The translations under genes and the position numbers were made by a program. A DNA stretch of 39,524 nucleotides from Gloeocapsa sp. UFS-A4-WI-NPMV-4B04 (GTDB lineage Bacteria; Cyanobacteriota; Cyanobacteriia; Cyanobacteriales; Chroococcidiopsidaceae), in contig JAHHHE010000024.1 of the NCBI GenBank assembly GCA_019359535.1, forward strand, positions 1 to 39,524, given 5' to 3'. Under the pieces are notes generated by a model, which was not told the origin of the DNA, did no database searches, and was given only the letters and a program-made list of their open reading frames with translations. Shown here one piece after another: positions 26,008 through 33,628 of this stretch (position 1 is the stretch's first letter; each line of letters begins with the position of its first letter).

Positions 26008-29000
26008 GTGTTGCATGAAATTCAACTTAACAGTAAGCCAAAAATTGTAGTCATCGCTCATAAATTCGATAGTCTTGAGATGCTTTACAGTACCTTGGAG
26101 CAAGACTATAAGGTGCTAAAAGCAGGTTCAGAAAAAAAAGCTCTAGATATTCTGGCGAGTGAAGGCGATGTAGCAATATTAATTGCAGATCAACAAATGC
26201 CTTTGCTGAGTGGATCTCAGTTTTTAAGTTTAACGGCAGCTAAGTATCCCGATATTCTGCAAATCATTCTAACCAGTTACACAAATGAAAAAGAACTAAT
26301 AGAAGCGCTCAACATTGGTAAAGTTTTCAAATGTGTAACCAAACCTTGGAACCCTGAAGAACTCAAAGCGATAGTGGAACAAGCCTTGGATACCCACAAG
26401 GTTCTGAAGTTTCGTACACAGGAATTGCGCCGCATACTCAAGCGAGAATCATTACTCAATACTGTTACAAATACGATTCGCAACGCCCTCGACTATCGCC
26501 AAATTCTCCAGACAATTGTAGATACTGTCGGTCAAATGTTAGAGGCAAGCTGTTGTATTCTGCGCCCCTTTCAAGATAACTCCATAGTTGATGAATCATT
26601 CATTTATCAGCAGCAACGGCGGAAAATAAAGATACAGGAAGATTCCAGAAATATTCAGGTGTCAGAGTCGCTTAAAGATACTCTTAACTCCTCTGTTCTA
26701 ATTCAGACAGTGTGGGAAACAAGAGAAGTGCAGGTAATTAATGATGTCACAATCGATCAGCGTATCCAGGATAATACTTGCTTTAGCCAAATTGCTTCAG
26801 CTTACCAGGCAGCGAATATCTGCTCTAGCCTAGTTGTACCACTAATTTACCAACAGGAACTTATAGCAGTGCTGGCGCTGCACCAGTGCTACCAGCGGCG
26901 TCTGTGGCAAGATGACGAAGTGCAACTTGTAGTTATGGTAGCGAACGAAGCGGCGATCGCTCTTGCTCAAGCACGTGCTTATGATCGTATTTCGGCTCTT
27001 GCTCAACGTGAAGCGCTAATTAATAAGATTACTACGGCTATTCGTTCTAGCCTCGATCCTCAAGATATTTTTGCTGCCATTACCCAACAACTAGGACAAG
27101 CTTTATTCGTAGACGGCTGTGCTATTTCACTATGGACAGAAGAGGACGAGTTTGTCCAGTGTGTCGGGTTATATGACAAAGACGAAAATCCTGGAAAAAC
27201 TCCTCATCTGCCGCAGTCACGTTCTCCGATTGCTGGAAACCCTGTACTACAGCAAATGCTGAAGACGCAACAGCCAGTCATAATTAATGATCTTAGCCAG
27301 CAACCAGAAATGAAGGGGCTAGATTTACCACTGCGATCGCCCGCTTTAGCACTTTTGGTAGTACCGTTAGTTATAGATGGCAAGAGTATCGGCAGCATTA
27401 CACTCCGCCAAATTCATCAGCCGCGTCGCTGGCAAGCAACAGAAGTTGAATTAGCTCAAGCAGTAGCAGCCCAAGCCGCGATCGCTGTACAGCAATCTCG
27501 ACTCTACCAAAAAACTCGCTCCCTAGCCGAGCGCTTGCTGGAATTAGATCGCCAGAAAACTCAGTTCTTCCAAAATATCTCCCATGAGTTCCGCACTCCC
27601 CTAACTTTGATGTTGGGGCCACTAGAGTCTGCCATAGAACAACAACAAGATTTACCCCTAGAACAAGCGGCGATCGCCTTGCGTAACTCCCGCCGTTTAC
27701 TACGATTAGTAAATCAACTCCTCGACCTCCAGCGACTTGATGCAGACCGGATGCAACCTAGTTTCCGCCCTTGTGAAATAGTTGCCTTTGTTAGCCAAAT
27801 TGTGGAGGCTTTTCGCCCATACTGTGACAAGAAAGGAATACAGCTAGTTACTAAATTTAACCACTGTCCGCCTTTATACCTCGATCCAGAAAAGTTTGAC
27901 AAGGTACTCTACAATCTTTTATCTAATGCAATGAAGTTTACTCCTGCTGGTGGCAGTATTACCGTCAGCCTAGAAACAGCAGGTAATCATTGTTTATTAC
28001 AGGTCAAAGACACAGGTCTTGGCATTCCCAAAGAGCAGATACCCCGACTATTTGAGCGCTTCCACCAAGCAGATGTATCAACTAACCGTTCATCCGAAGG
28101 CACTGGTTTAGGTTTAGCTCTGGTCAAAGAATTAATTGAACTTCATAAAGGTCAAATTTCCCTAGAGTCGGTTTATGGCGAAGGCAGCACTTTTACAGTT
28201 TGGCTGCAAACTGGGACAACTCACCTTCCCCTTGACTCTGTTTTAGAAGTACCTACACAAGTAGAAGTCCGTAACGCTGCTGTAGAATTAGCAGACATTG
28301 AGGTTTTGCAAGAGGCTAAAGAAGAAACTGCTGTCTCTACTTCTAGTCCGACAATTTTGGTGGTGGACGACAACCCTGATCTCCGTGCTTATGTCTCCAA
28401 GATTCTGCATTCTGAAGGCGGCTATCAAGTTCAAACGGCACATAACGGCGTAGAAGGTTTGCGTCTAGCTCAAATTCATTGTCCCGATCTGATTGTCACC
28501 GACTTGATGATGCCCCAAGTATCAGGTTTGGAAATGATTTGTTCAATTCGTAAACAAGAGAATTTAAAGGGAATCCCAATTATTCTTCTGACAGCGAAAA
28601 CTGATGAAGAAACCCGGATTTCCGGGACAGAAGGTGGGGCGGATGCTTATCTTGCTAAACCGTTTAATAATCGGGAACTTTTGGCTGAAGTCCGAAATTT
28701 ATTAGCTTTGAAGGAAAATGAACGACGGGTTGTGGAATTGAATACTTATTTAACTCAGTCAGTGCTGAAGCGTTTTTTACCTCCAGCGATGGTTCTGAAG
28801 GCAGCAAGGCGTGAATTAATGTTGGATCTGCGTCCAGAACCGCGTTTAATTACAATTTTGTTTAGTGATATTGTTGGTTTTACAGCTTTGGCAAATACCT
28901 TGCGATCGCGCCGAGTAGCAGAGTTATTAAACGAATATTTAGAAACAATGACTAAAGTTGTGTTTGATAACGGTGGTACTGTAGATAAATTTATGGGAGA

Positions 29001-29463
29001 TGCAATTTTAGCTATTTTTGGTGCGCCGGAAGAAGTCTCGCCCAACGAACAAGCAAAACGGGCGATCGCAACGGCAAAATCTATGCACCACTCACTTTCA
29101 TTGCTTAACCAGCGCTGGTTTGATCATGGACTAATGAAAAATAATAGCAGCGGAAGTGTTTTGGGGGGAAGGATTCCTCCCAAAAACTTCCATACTCCTG
29201 TTCAATTCCGATGTGGCATTCATCAAGGTACAGCAGTAGTAGGAATGTTTGGCAGTGCCGAACGTGCTGACTACACAGCAATTGGCCCTAGTGTAAATAT
29301 TGCTGCCCGACTCCAACAAGCCGCCGCACCCTCGCAGATCCTTGTTTCTGCAACTGTAGCAGATTACCTTGAAGAAGATGAAATTATTAAATGTACTCCA
29401 CTGCAACTGCGAGGAGTCGATGAAACAGTTTTAACTTTTTCCGTCAACCTAGAGATTAACTAA
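26008..29463 (+). CDS. Hybrid sensor kinase with C-terminal adenylate/guanylate cyclase
   Basis: This 1151-residue, soluble-looking signalling protein runs: receiver 1 (Asp61 in LIADQQMP), two GAF domains (about 150-335 and 340-500), HisKA (His526 in NISHEFRTPL), HATPase (NLLSNAMKFTPAGG, GTGLGLALVKEL), receiver 2 (Asp832 in IVTDLMMP), and a class III cyclase with metal-binding Asp954 in LFSDIVGFT and Asp998 in KFMGDAIL. It would couple ligand or light sensing through GAF to phosphorelay and to cyclic nucleotide production. Start is GTG. A 46-nt palindromic repeat adds residues about 1047-1062 ([15 protein letters not shown]) just before the conserved QFRCGIHQG strand, in frame. Substrate specificity (ATP versus GTP) is not certain. 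Confidence 0.93.
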   Translation: MLHEIQLNSKPKIVVIAHKFDSLEMLYSTLEQDYKVLKAGSEKKALDILASEGDVAILIADQQMPLLSGSQFLSLTAAKYPDILQIILTSYTNEKELIEALNIGKVFKCVTKPWNPEELKAIVEQALDTHKVLKFRTQELRRILKRESLLNTVTNTIRNALDYRQILQTIVDTVGQMLEASCCILRPFQDNSIVDESFIYQQQRRKIKIQEDSRNIQVSESLKDTLNSSVLIQTVWETREVQVINDVTIDQRIQDNTCFSQIASAYQAANICSSLVVPLIYQQELIAVLALHQCYQRRLWQDDEVQLVVMVANEAAIALAQARAYDRISALAQREALINKITTAIRSSLDPQDIFAAITQQLGQALFVDGCAISLWTEEDEFVQCVGLYDKDENPGKTPHLPQSRSPIAGNPVLQQMLKTQQPVIINDLSQQPEMKGLDLPLRSPALALLVVPLVIDGKSIGSITLRQIHQPRRWQATEVELAQAVAAQAAIAVQQSRLYQKTRSLAERLLELDRQKTQFFQNISHEFRTPLTLMLGPLESAIEQQQDLPLEQAAIALRNSRRLLRLVNQLLDLQRLDADRMQPSFRPCEIVAFVSQIVEAFRPYCDKKGIQLVTKFNHCPPLYLDPEKFDKVLYNLLSNAMKFTPAGGSITVSLETAGNHCLLQVKDTGLGIPKEQIPRLFERFHQADVSTNRSSEGTGLGLALVKELIELHKGQISLESVYGEGSTFTVWLQTGTTHLPLDSVLEVPTQVEVRNAAVELADIEVLQEAKEETAVSTSSPTILVVDDNPDLRAYVSKILHSEGGYQVQTAHNGVEGLRLAQIHCPDLIVTDLMMPQVSGLEMICSIRKQENLKGIPIILLTAKTDEETRISGTEGGADAYLAKPFNNRELLAEVRNLLALKENERRVVELNTYLTQSVLKRFLPPAMVLKAARRELMLDLRPEPRLITILFSDIVGFTALANTLRSRRVAELLNEYLETMTKVVFDNGGTVDKFMGDAILAIFGAPEEVSPNEQAKRAIATAKSMHHSLSLLNQRWFDHGLMKNNSSGSVLGGRIPPKNFHTPVQFRCGIHQGTAVVGMFGSAERADYTAIGPSVNIAARLQQAAAPSQILVSATVADYLEEDEIIKCTPLQLRGVDETVLTFSVNLEIN
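29148..29193. repeat. Palindromic repeat PE-1, copy B (inside the cyclase domain)
   Basis: Identical over 46 bases to copy A at 16214-16259, and in the same orientation on the plus strand. Since the host genes point opposite ways, this copy is translated in the other sense, as [15 protein letters not shown]. No stop or frame change results. Confidence 0.85.
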
Positions 29464-29553
29464 TATTCTCCCAAGTTTGCCTTAGAAGCTTTAATTAAAA
29501 GAAAACTATGCTATAGTAGTTTAATACCAACTTACAATCAGCTAAGTTGTTGT

Positions 29554-29624
29554 GCGGGCATAGTTTAGTGGTAAAACTTTAGCCTTCCAAGCTAATAATG
29601 CGAGTTCGATTCTCGCTGCCCGCT
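29554..29624 (+). tRNA. trnG-UCC: tRNA-Gly (anticodon UCC)
   Basis: A 71-nt cloverleaf: acceptor stem GCGGGCA/TGCCCGC with discriminator T, D-arm with TTAGTGGTAAAA, anticodon stem TTAGC/GCTAA around the loop CTTCCAA (anticodon TCC at 29586-29588), and T-arm GCGAGTTCGATTCTCGC. The 3' CCA is not encoded. Confidence 0.96.
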
Positions 29625-29765
29625 TAAGATAAATGTTACTTAGTAATTGTTGGGGATATATCAAATTAAACTAGCAACTGCTTTAGTGTTGTTTGGTTAA
29701 TATTATTAATGTATTCTCATTTGACAAACAACAGAAATATTATTTCATAAAGCAAAAATGTACTT

Positions 29766-30806
29766 TTAAAGCATAATGTCGGGCCAACTGCTAATCGGCT
29801 GAGTAGATTTTACAAGGTGCATTCCTGCTGCTGCAAAACGCTCAAAGGCGCTATTAGCTTGCTGTGTGTAGTCTACAACATTGGGAACGACAACAGGAGA
29901 AGAGCAATCTTCTAGCAGATATACTTTCTTGGTAAGTTCGGGATTTCTCACCTGAATTTCAGTTAATAAATCATCAACCGTCCAGGCAACACAGTGACTT
30001 TTAGCTTGTCCAGCAATTATTAATATATCAAATTCTAATAGCTGCTCAATCAAGCGAGTGTTTTTCTGGGCAATTGGTCGTTTATCAGCACCTTCTAGGA
30101 CTTCTGGACGTAATACAGAGTAGTTTTCAGTTAAAGGATTATTGCCTTTAATTTCAAATTGAGTTTGGCTGTTACGAGCGATCGCATGAAAAAATACTGC
30201 TTCCTCTATAGCTGAAACCAAAGCATGACCAATACCACCTAACATTGCATGATAAGGCCATACTGTTAACGGATACTTACCATAATGACTTAGAGAAGTA
30301 GCATAATGTAGAGCGTGTGTTTGCAGTGATTGGTAATCCCCTGCGGCAATGCTATCAGCAACAGATGGGTTAACTTTCCAAACCCCTTGTTGAATGTCTG
30401 CCAAAGTGATCGTAGTAGCTGGCGTAGGATGAACGCCTGCTTTATTAATCCAAAATAGGGGATGGAAAATCTGCATTGCAGTGTGGGTATCCATTGTGGG
30501 TGCGATCGCGCTAATCACACCCAAATTGCGGTAGATAAACTCACACAGCCGCCTGTTGTCATCCACTGCACCACTACCAGATCCACCTACGAATAATTCA
30601 AATTCGGGAATGCAGAATGTGTTTTGGACATCAATTAGTAGTAGACAAACACGGTTTTTATCAACACCCGATGGCTTGATATCGTGCTTATTTGCCCAAT
30701 CTCTCGCCTGGACTGCTCTTTCTTGATAAGGTACGCGCCAGACTTCTCCTACTTTTTGGGGTTCAAAGTGCGAAGGAATTGGTAAATTTGTTAGCTGTGT
30801 ATTCAT
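29766..30806 (-). CDS. Nicotinamidase/isochorismatase-like cysteine hydrolase
   Basis: Start at 30806 ([11 protein letters not shown]). A longer frame reaches 30983, but that part is translated repeat sequence. The protein, about 346 residues, has the superfamily triad: Asp in [11 protein letters not shown] and Cys in [15 protein letters not shown], with a lysine expected between them. It also has the DxH...H pattern ([15 protein letters not shown]) that binds zinc in nicotinamidases. It is longer than typical nicotinamidases (about 200 residues) and may act on another amide. Cytoplasmic. Stands alone, downstream of heptamer repeats. Confidence 0.82.
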   Translation of the reverse strand: MNTQLTNLPIPSHFEPQKVGEVWRVPYQERAVQARDWANKHDIKPSGVDKNRVCLLLIDVQNTFCIPEFELFVGGSGSGAVDDNRRLCEFIYRNLGVISAIAPTMDTHTAMQIFHPLFWINKAGVHPTPATTITLADIQQGVWKVNPSVADSIAAGDYQSLQTHALHYATSLSHYGKYPLTVWPYHAMLGGIGHALVSAIEEAVFFHAIARNSQTQFEIKGNNPLTENYSVLRPEVLEGADKRPIAQKNTRLIEQLLEFDILIIAGQAKSHCVAWTVDDLLTEIQVRNPELTKKVYLLEDCSSPVVVPNVVDYTQQANSAFERFAAAGMHLVKSTQPISSWPDIML

Positions 30807-30860
30807 AGTGTAATTCCTGACTACTATATTTAAAAATTGCAATTCCTCATTTAACAGTGG

Positions 30861-30881
30861 ACAATTGACAATTGACAATTG
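30861..30881. repeat. Heptamer tandem repeat (ACAATTG x3)
   Basis: Three exact 7-nt units just upstream of the hydrolase gene. This matches the short tandem repeat class common in filamentous and unicellular cyanobacteria. Confidence 0.8.
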
Positions 30882-30889
30882 TCCCGCAG

Positions 30890-30955
30890 ATCGGGAATAA
30901 AAATCCCCCACCATTTTTGGTGGATTGTTTGAGGGTGGGGAATAAAAATCCCCTT
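30890..30955. repeat. Small repeat block (GGGAATAAAAATCCCC x2 plus hairpin)
   Basis: Two near-identical GGGAATAAAAATCCCC units flank a hairpin, CCACCA...TGGTGG, in a G-rich context. It resembles dispersed cyanobacterial repeats and has no coding role; it does sit in an open extension of the hydrolase frame. Confidence 0.6.
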
Positions 30956-30975
30956 GTCCAAAAACCTCACGAATA

Positions 30976-31010
30976 ACTGTCAACTGTCAACTGTCAACTG
31001 TCAACTGTCA
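30976..31010. repeat. Heptamer tandem repeat (ACTGTCA x5)
   Basis: Five exact 7-nt units followed by ACTTTTTAA. Together with the ACAATTG array it brackets the small repeat block. Confidence 0.85.
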
Positions 31011-31037
31011 ACTTTTTAATTCAGAGCTTGACTACAT

Positions 31038-31500
31038 TCAGCAACTCATAACTCTATTTTGGTACTTATTACCATTATTATAATTATCAAGACTCCTCAA
31101 TGTTTCCAAGCGTGTATCAAGCTCGTCAGTAAACCACCCATAAGGCAAAATATCTCCTACTACACTTGTACTGATTCCCATCACCCAAATATGGGCGACT
31201 TTGACAAATATCGGAATTGATGCAATTTCAGCTGCATCAAGTTGGCGAATACCTTTGTTCATGCAGAAATGCCAGCAGTTCTAGTTCAAAATCAATTTCT
31301 TCCTTCGTTCTCCACCCACAGCGATAAACCCGCAGAATATATTTTTCTTGCTCAGTTGTTACTAAATAGGTATCATTAAGACCTCGCTTATATATCTAGC
31401 AACTGCGGGACGTACCAATAGAATAATAATTAAGTACCGTTTCAATCAAAGCATCACCTGAAATAATTGAATGAATTACACGAATTAAATTTTTACCCAT
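31038..31500 (-). pseudogene. SrkA/RdoA-like (aminoglycoside phosphotransferase fold) kinase pseudogene with internal deletion
   Basis: On the minus strand the ATG at 31500 has AGGAGG upstream and reads MGKNLIRVIHSIISGDAL, a stop, then in further frames GLNDTYLVTTEQEKYILRVY, which is the N-terminal lobe of APH/RdoA-type kinases. After EEIDFELELLAFLHEQ the sequence jumps to a C-terminal-type segment (ASIPIFVKVAHIWVMGIST, WFTDELDTRLETLRS) with the whole middle, including the catalytic loop, missing. About 150 codons remain of a normal 330. At least one stop and one frame change are present. It is a dead gene. Confidence 0.72.
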
Positions 31501-31687
31501 AAAAAATCCTCCTATACACTAATTGACAATAATTTATTTAGATGAATCAAATTTTTGTTTGCCCAGACATTTCCTGTGTTATGATATTAATAGAGAAGTA
31601 AATTCGGCGGTTAGTGTTTGTTTTTAATAGCTACAGGCGCTTTTCCGAATAAAATATCTCTAGACGATGTAATTCGGGAGAGGCTCA

Positions 31688-31999
31688 ATGTCAATATACG
31701 TAGGCAATCTATCATTTGAGGTCACGCAAGACGACCTCACGGGTGTGTTTGCCGAATATGGAACTGTAAAGCGCGTTCAACTGCCTACTGATCGTGAAAG
31801 TGGTCGTCCAAGAGGCTTTGGTTTTGTGGAAATGGAAACAGAAGCTGCTGAAACTGCTGCTATAGATGCCCTTGACGGGTTTAATTGGATGGGTCGCGCC
31901 CTGAAAGTGAATAAAGCAAAGCCTCGCGAAGAGAGAAGCCGCTCTGATAGTGGAAACTGGGGAAACAACAATAACCAGGGATATTCTCGGCGCTACTAA
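31688..31999 (+). CDS. RNA-binding protein (RRM, cyanobacterial Rbp type)
   Basis: The 103-residue protein is one RRM with RNP2 (IYVGNLSF) at residues 3-10 and RNP1 (RGFGFVEM) near residue 42, then a short Arg/Gly/Asn-rich tail (NNNNQGYSRRY). Cyanobacterial Rbp proteins bind RNA and several are cold-induced; some take part in localising photosystem mRNAs near thylakoids. GGGAGAGG lies just before the ATG. Linkage to rpsU downstream (277-base gap) is a known cyanobacterial arrangement, supporting the identification. Confidence 0.93.
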   Translation: MSIYVGNLSFEVTQDDLTGVFAEYGTVKRVQLPTDRESGRPRGFGFVEMETEAAETAAIDALDGFNWMGRALKVNKAKPREERSRSDSGNWGNNNNQGYSRRY

Positions 32000-32276
32000 G
32001 CTGCGAAGCTAAGGTATTCAATCTATTAAAGAACACTTTTAGAAACAATAGATTTGATTAATCTAAGATAGTCATTGTTTTCTTTCTATAAGTGAACAAT
32101 ACTTTAAAACGAACTATACTTTATAGCTACGTGAGTTGTACGGTAATAAGATGTGTGTTAGGTGAGGAAGTTACATTACTATACCCTAACTTTTGGATTT
32201 ACCTCGGTTCATTGTTCCATTCACTTATAAGCGATCGTTCCTAAAGTGAAATAATGCAATTTTATAAGGAGACAGG

Positions 32277-32465
32277 ATGACTCAAGTGGTTGTAGGTGAA
32301 AATGAAGGTATTGAGTCAGCACTGCGTAGATTTAAACGTCAAGTATCCAAAGCTGGGATTTTTCCAGACATAAAACGCCAGCGTCACTTTGAAACTCCTA
32401 TTGAGAAACGTAAGCGCAAAGCGATCGCCAGAAGGCGTAAGCGACGTTTCCGAAGTGCAACTTAA
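32277..32465 (+). CDS. rpsU: 30S ribosomal protein S21
   Basis: The 62-residue basic protein contains [17 protein letters not shown] and ends in a lysine/arginine-rich tail ([15 protein letters not shown]), the bS21 family pattern. bS21 sits on the platform of the small subunit near the anti-Shine-Dalgarno and assists translation initiation. A strong ribosome binding site (AAGGAGAC) precedes the ATG. A terminator hairpin follows at 32472-32506. Confidence 0.95.
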   Translation: MTQVVVGENEGIESALRRFKRQVSKAGIFPDIKRQRHFETPIEKRKRKAIARRRKRRFRSAT

Positions 32466-32471
32466 TTCAAT

Positions 32472-32510
32472 AATGGGTAGATTAGTGTAATGCTGATCTA
32501 CTCATTTTTA
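32472..32510 (+). terminator. Rho-independent terminator of rpsU
   Basis: AATGGGTAGAT pairs with ATCTACTCATT (one G-T wobble) around a 13-base loop, followed by TTTT. It begins six bases after the rpsU stop. Confidence 0.8.
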
Positions 32511-33304
32511 TTAGAGTTACCTCATATAAAAGCGTAATATCATCTATTCCAAATACACTATAATTTTTTCCAAAGGTTTACTTAAGTAGGTCTTTCACCA
32601 CTTTTCTAACTCTCTAAGCAAAAATAATTATTAGTAAATTCAGAGATAAATATTTACTCTCTTTTCGCTATAGCTATATATGTGCTAATAAAAATTAGTT
32701 GTAAACACTATCTAAATATTCTTTTATATAAGTCATTATTGTACTGCGTTAGAAGCTAAAGGTAGTAATAATTAATAAAAAACGAAAAATAAGTGCTAAT
32801 AATTATCATTCGTTTTTGCTTTCAACTACCAATGTTAATAAATCTGATAATTTTTTATATTTATTTATAAAATTGGGCAATGAATATATGTATAGTCTCA
32901 TCAAGTCACAATTGTCCGACCCTAAATTTTAAAAGCTAAACCGTGACTTTATAAAATCTCGTTACAGAATTGATAGCTTAAATTTACAGCAGTTCTCAAT
33001 TGGGTGAAATATAGCAACAGCAGTGGTAAACCAGCCGATAATATCCAGAGTCATTACTGCTGCAACATCCGTGATAGCTTAGTCTACCTCTGCATACATT
33101 CGTGCTGCTGAGATAGGTGAGAACTTAACCTCCAAGTCAAACTCAAGGCAAGAAGAACTACTATCTGCTAGCAAGTACCTACGTAGAAGCCGAAACAGCA
33201 CTGTAACACAGCCTGCGACATCACGTTGTGCAGAACGAAAACCGTAACAGTGAGGCGTAGTCTCAGTAGGTATCAGTGCAATGAGTAATATAAACTGCAA
33301 AACG
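32511..33304. other. Long AT-rich gap with the start of the duplicated unit
   Basis: Up to about 33111 nothing coding is visible. From 33112 the sequence is alignable with 36982 onward. Positions 33144-33260 hold a 38-codon stretch (NYYLLASTYVEAETAL in the middle, one TAA at codon 21) that is matched codon for codon at 37072-37188, where the TAA is CAA. This looks like the tail of a lost gene, family not recognised. Confidence 0.55.
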
Positions 33305-33628
33305 CCGCAGAAGCACTGAGAAGACGTGCGGGGTAATTACGCGAAAAAGTGGTAGTTCTACTGGAGATCAGCCGCTAAGGCGGCAGCTATAATCGACACA
33401 ACTAAGGCAAAGAGCGGGTTTGATTTCACGCTACTGCCGACACTACCAGCCTCAATTGAGCTAGTAAGTGTTTAAAGAGCATCCCCAGTTTTATGTATCG
33501 ATTGAACATTGAGTGCATCAGTACTCAAAGCTCACTAAATCGTCGTGCATCTGACGACAACACTTAAGACAACAATCTATTTACAACACAGCTTTTTTAG
33601 CACTTGGATTACATCACGGAGATTAACA
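33305..33628 (+). repeat. Long leader of beta-helix gene, copy 1 of a direct repeat
   Basis: This 324-base leader is matched with no difference I can see by 37233-37556, at a constant offset of 3928 bases. It contains a hairpin (GCCGC/GCGGC at 33371-33384) and no clear coding frame. The conservation of the untranslated part is as high as that of the gene, so it moved or was converted together with it. It may include the promoter and a structured 5' UTR. Confidence 0.8.

Noticed and set aside
30807-30983. 59-residue N-terminal extension of the hydrolase
   Set aside because: The extension is a translation of repeat DNA ([18 protein letters not shown]), and the family-like protein starts at MNTQLTN.
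30976-31010. CRISPR array
   Set aside because: Units are seven bases with no spacers, so this is a tandem repeat. No CRISPR-type repeat-spacer pattern or cas gene occurs in the window.
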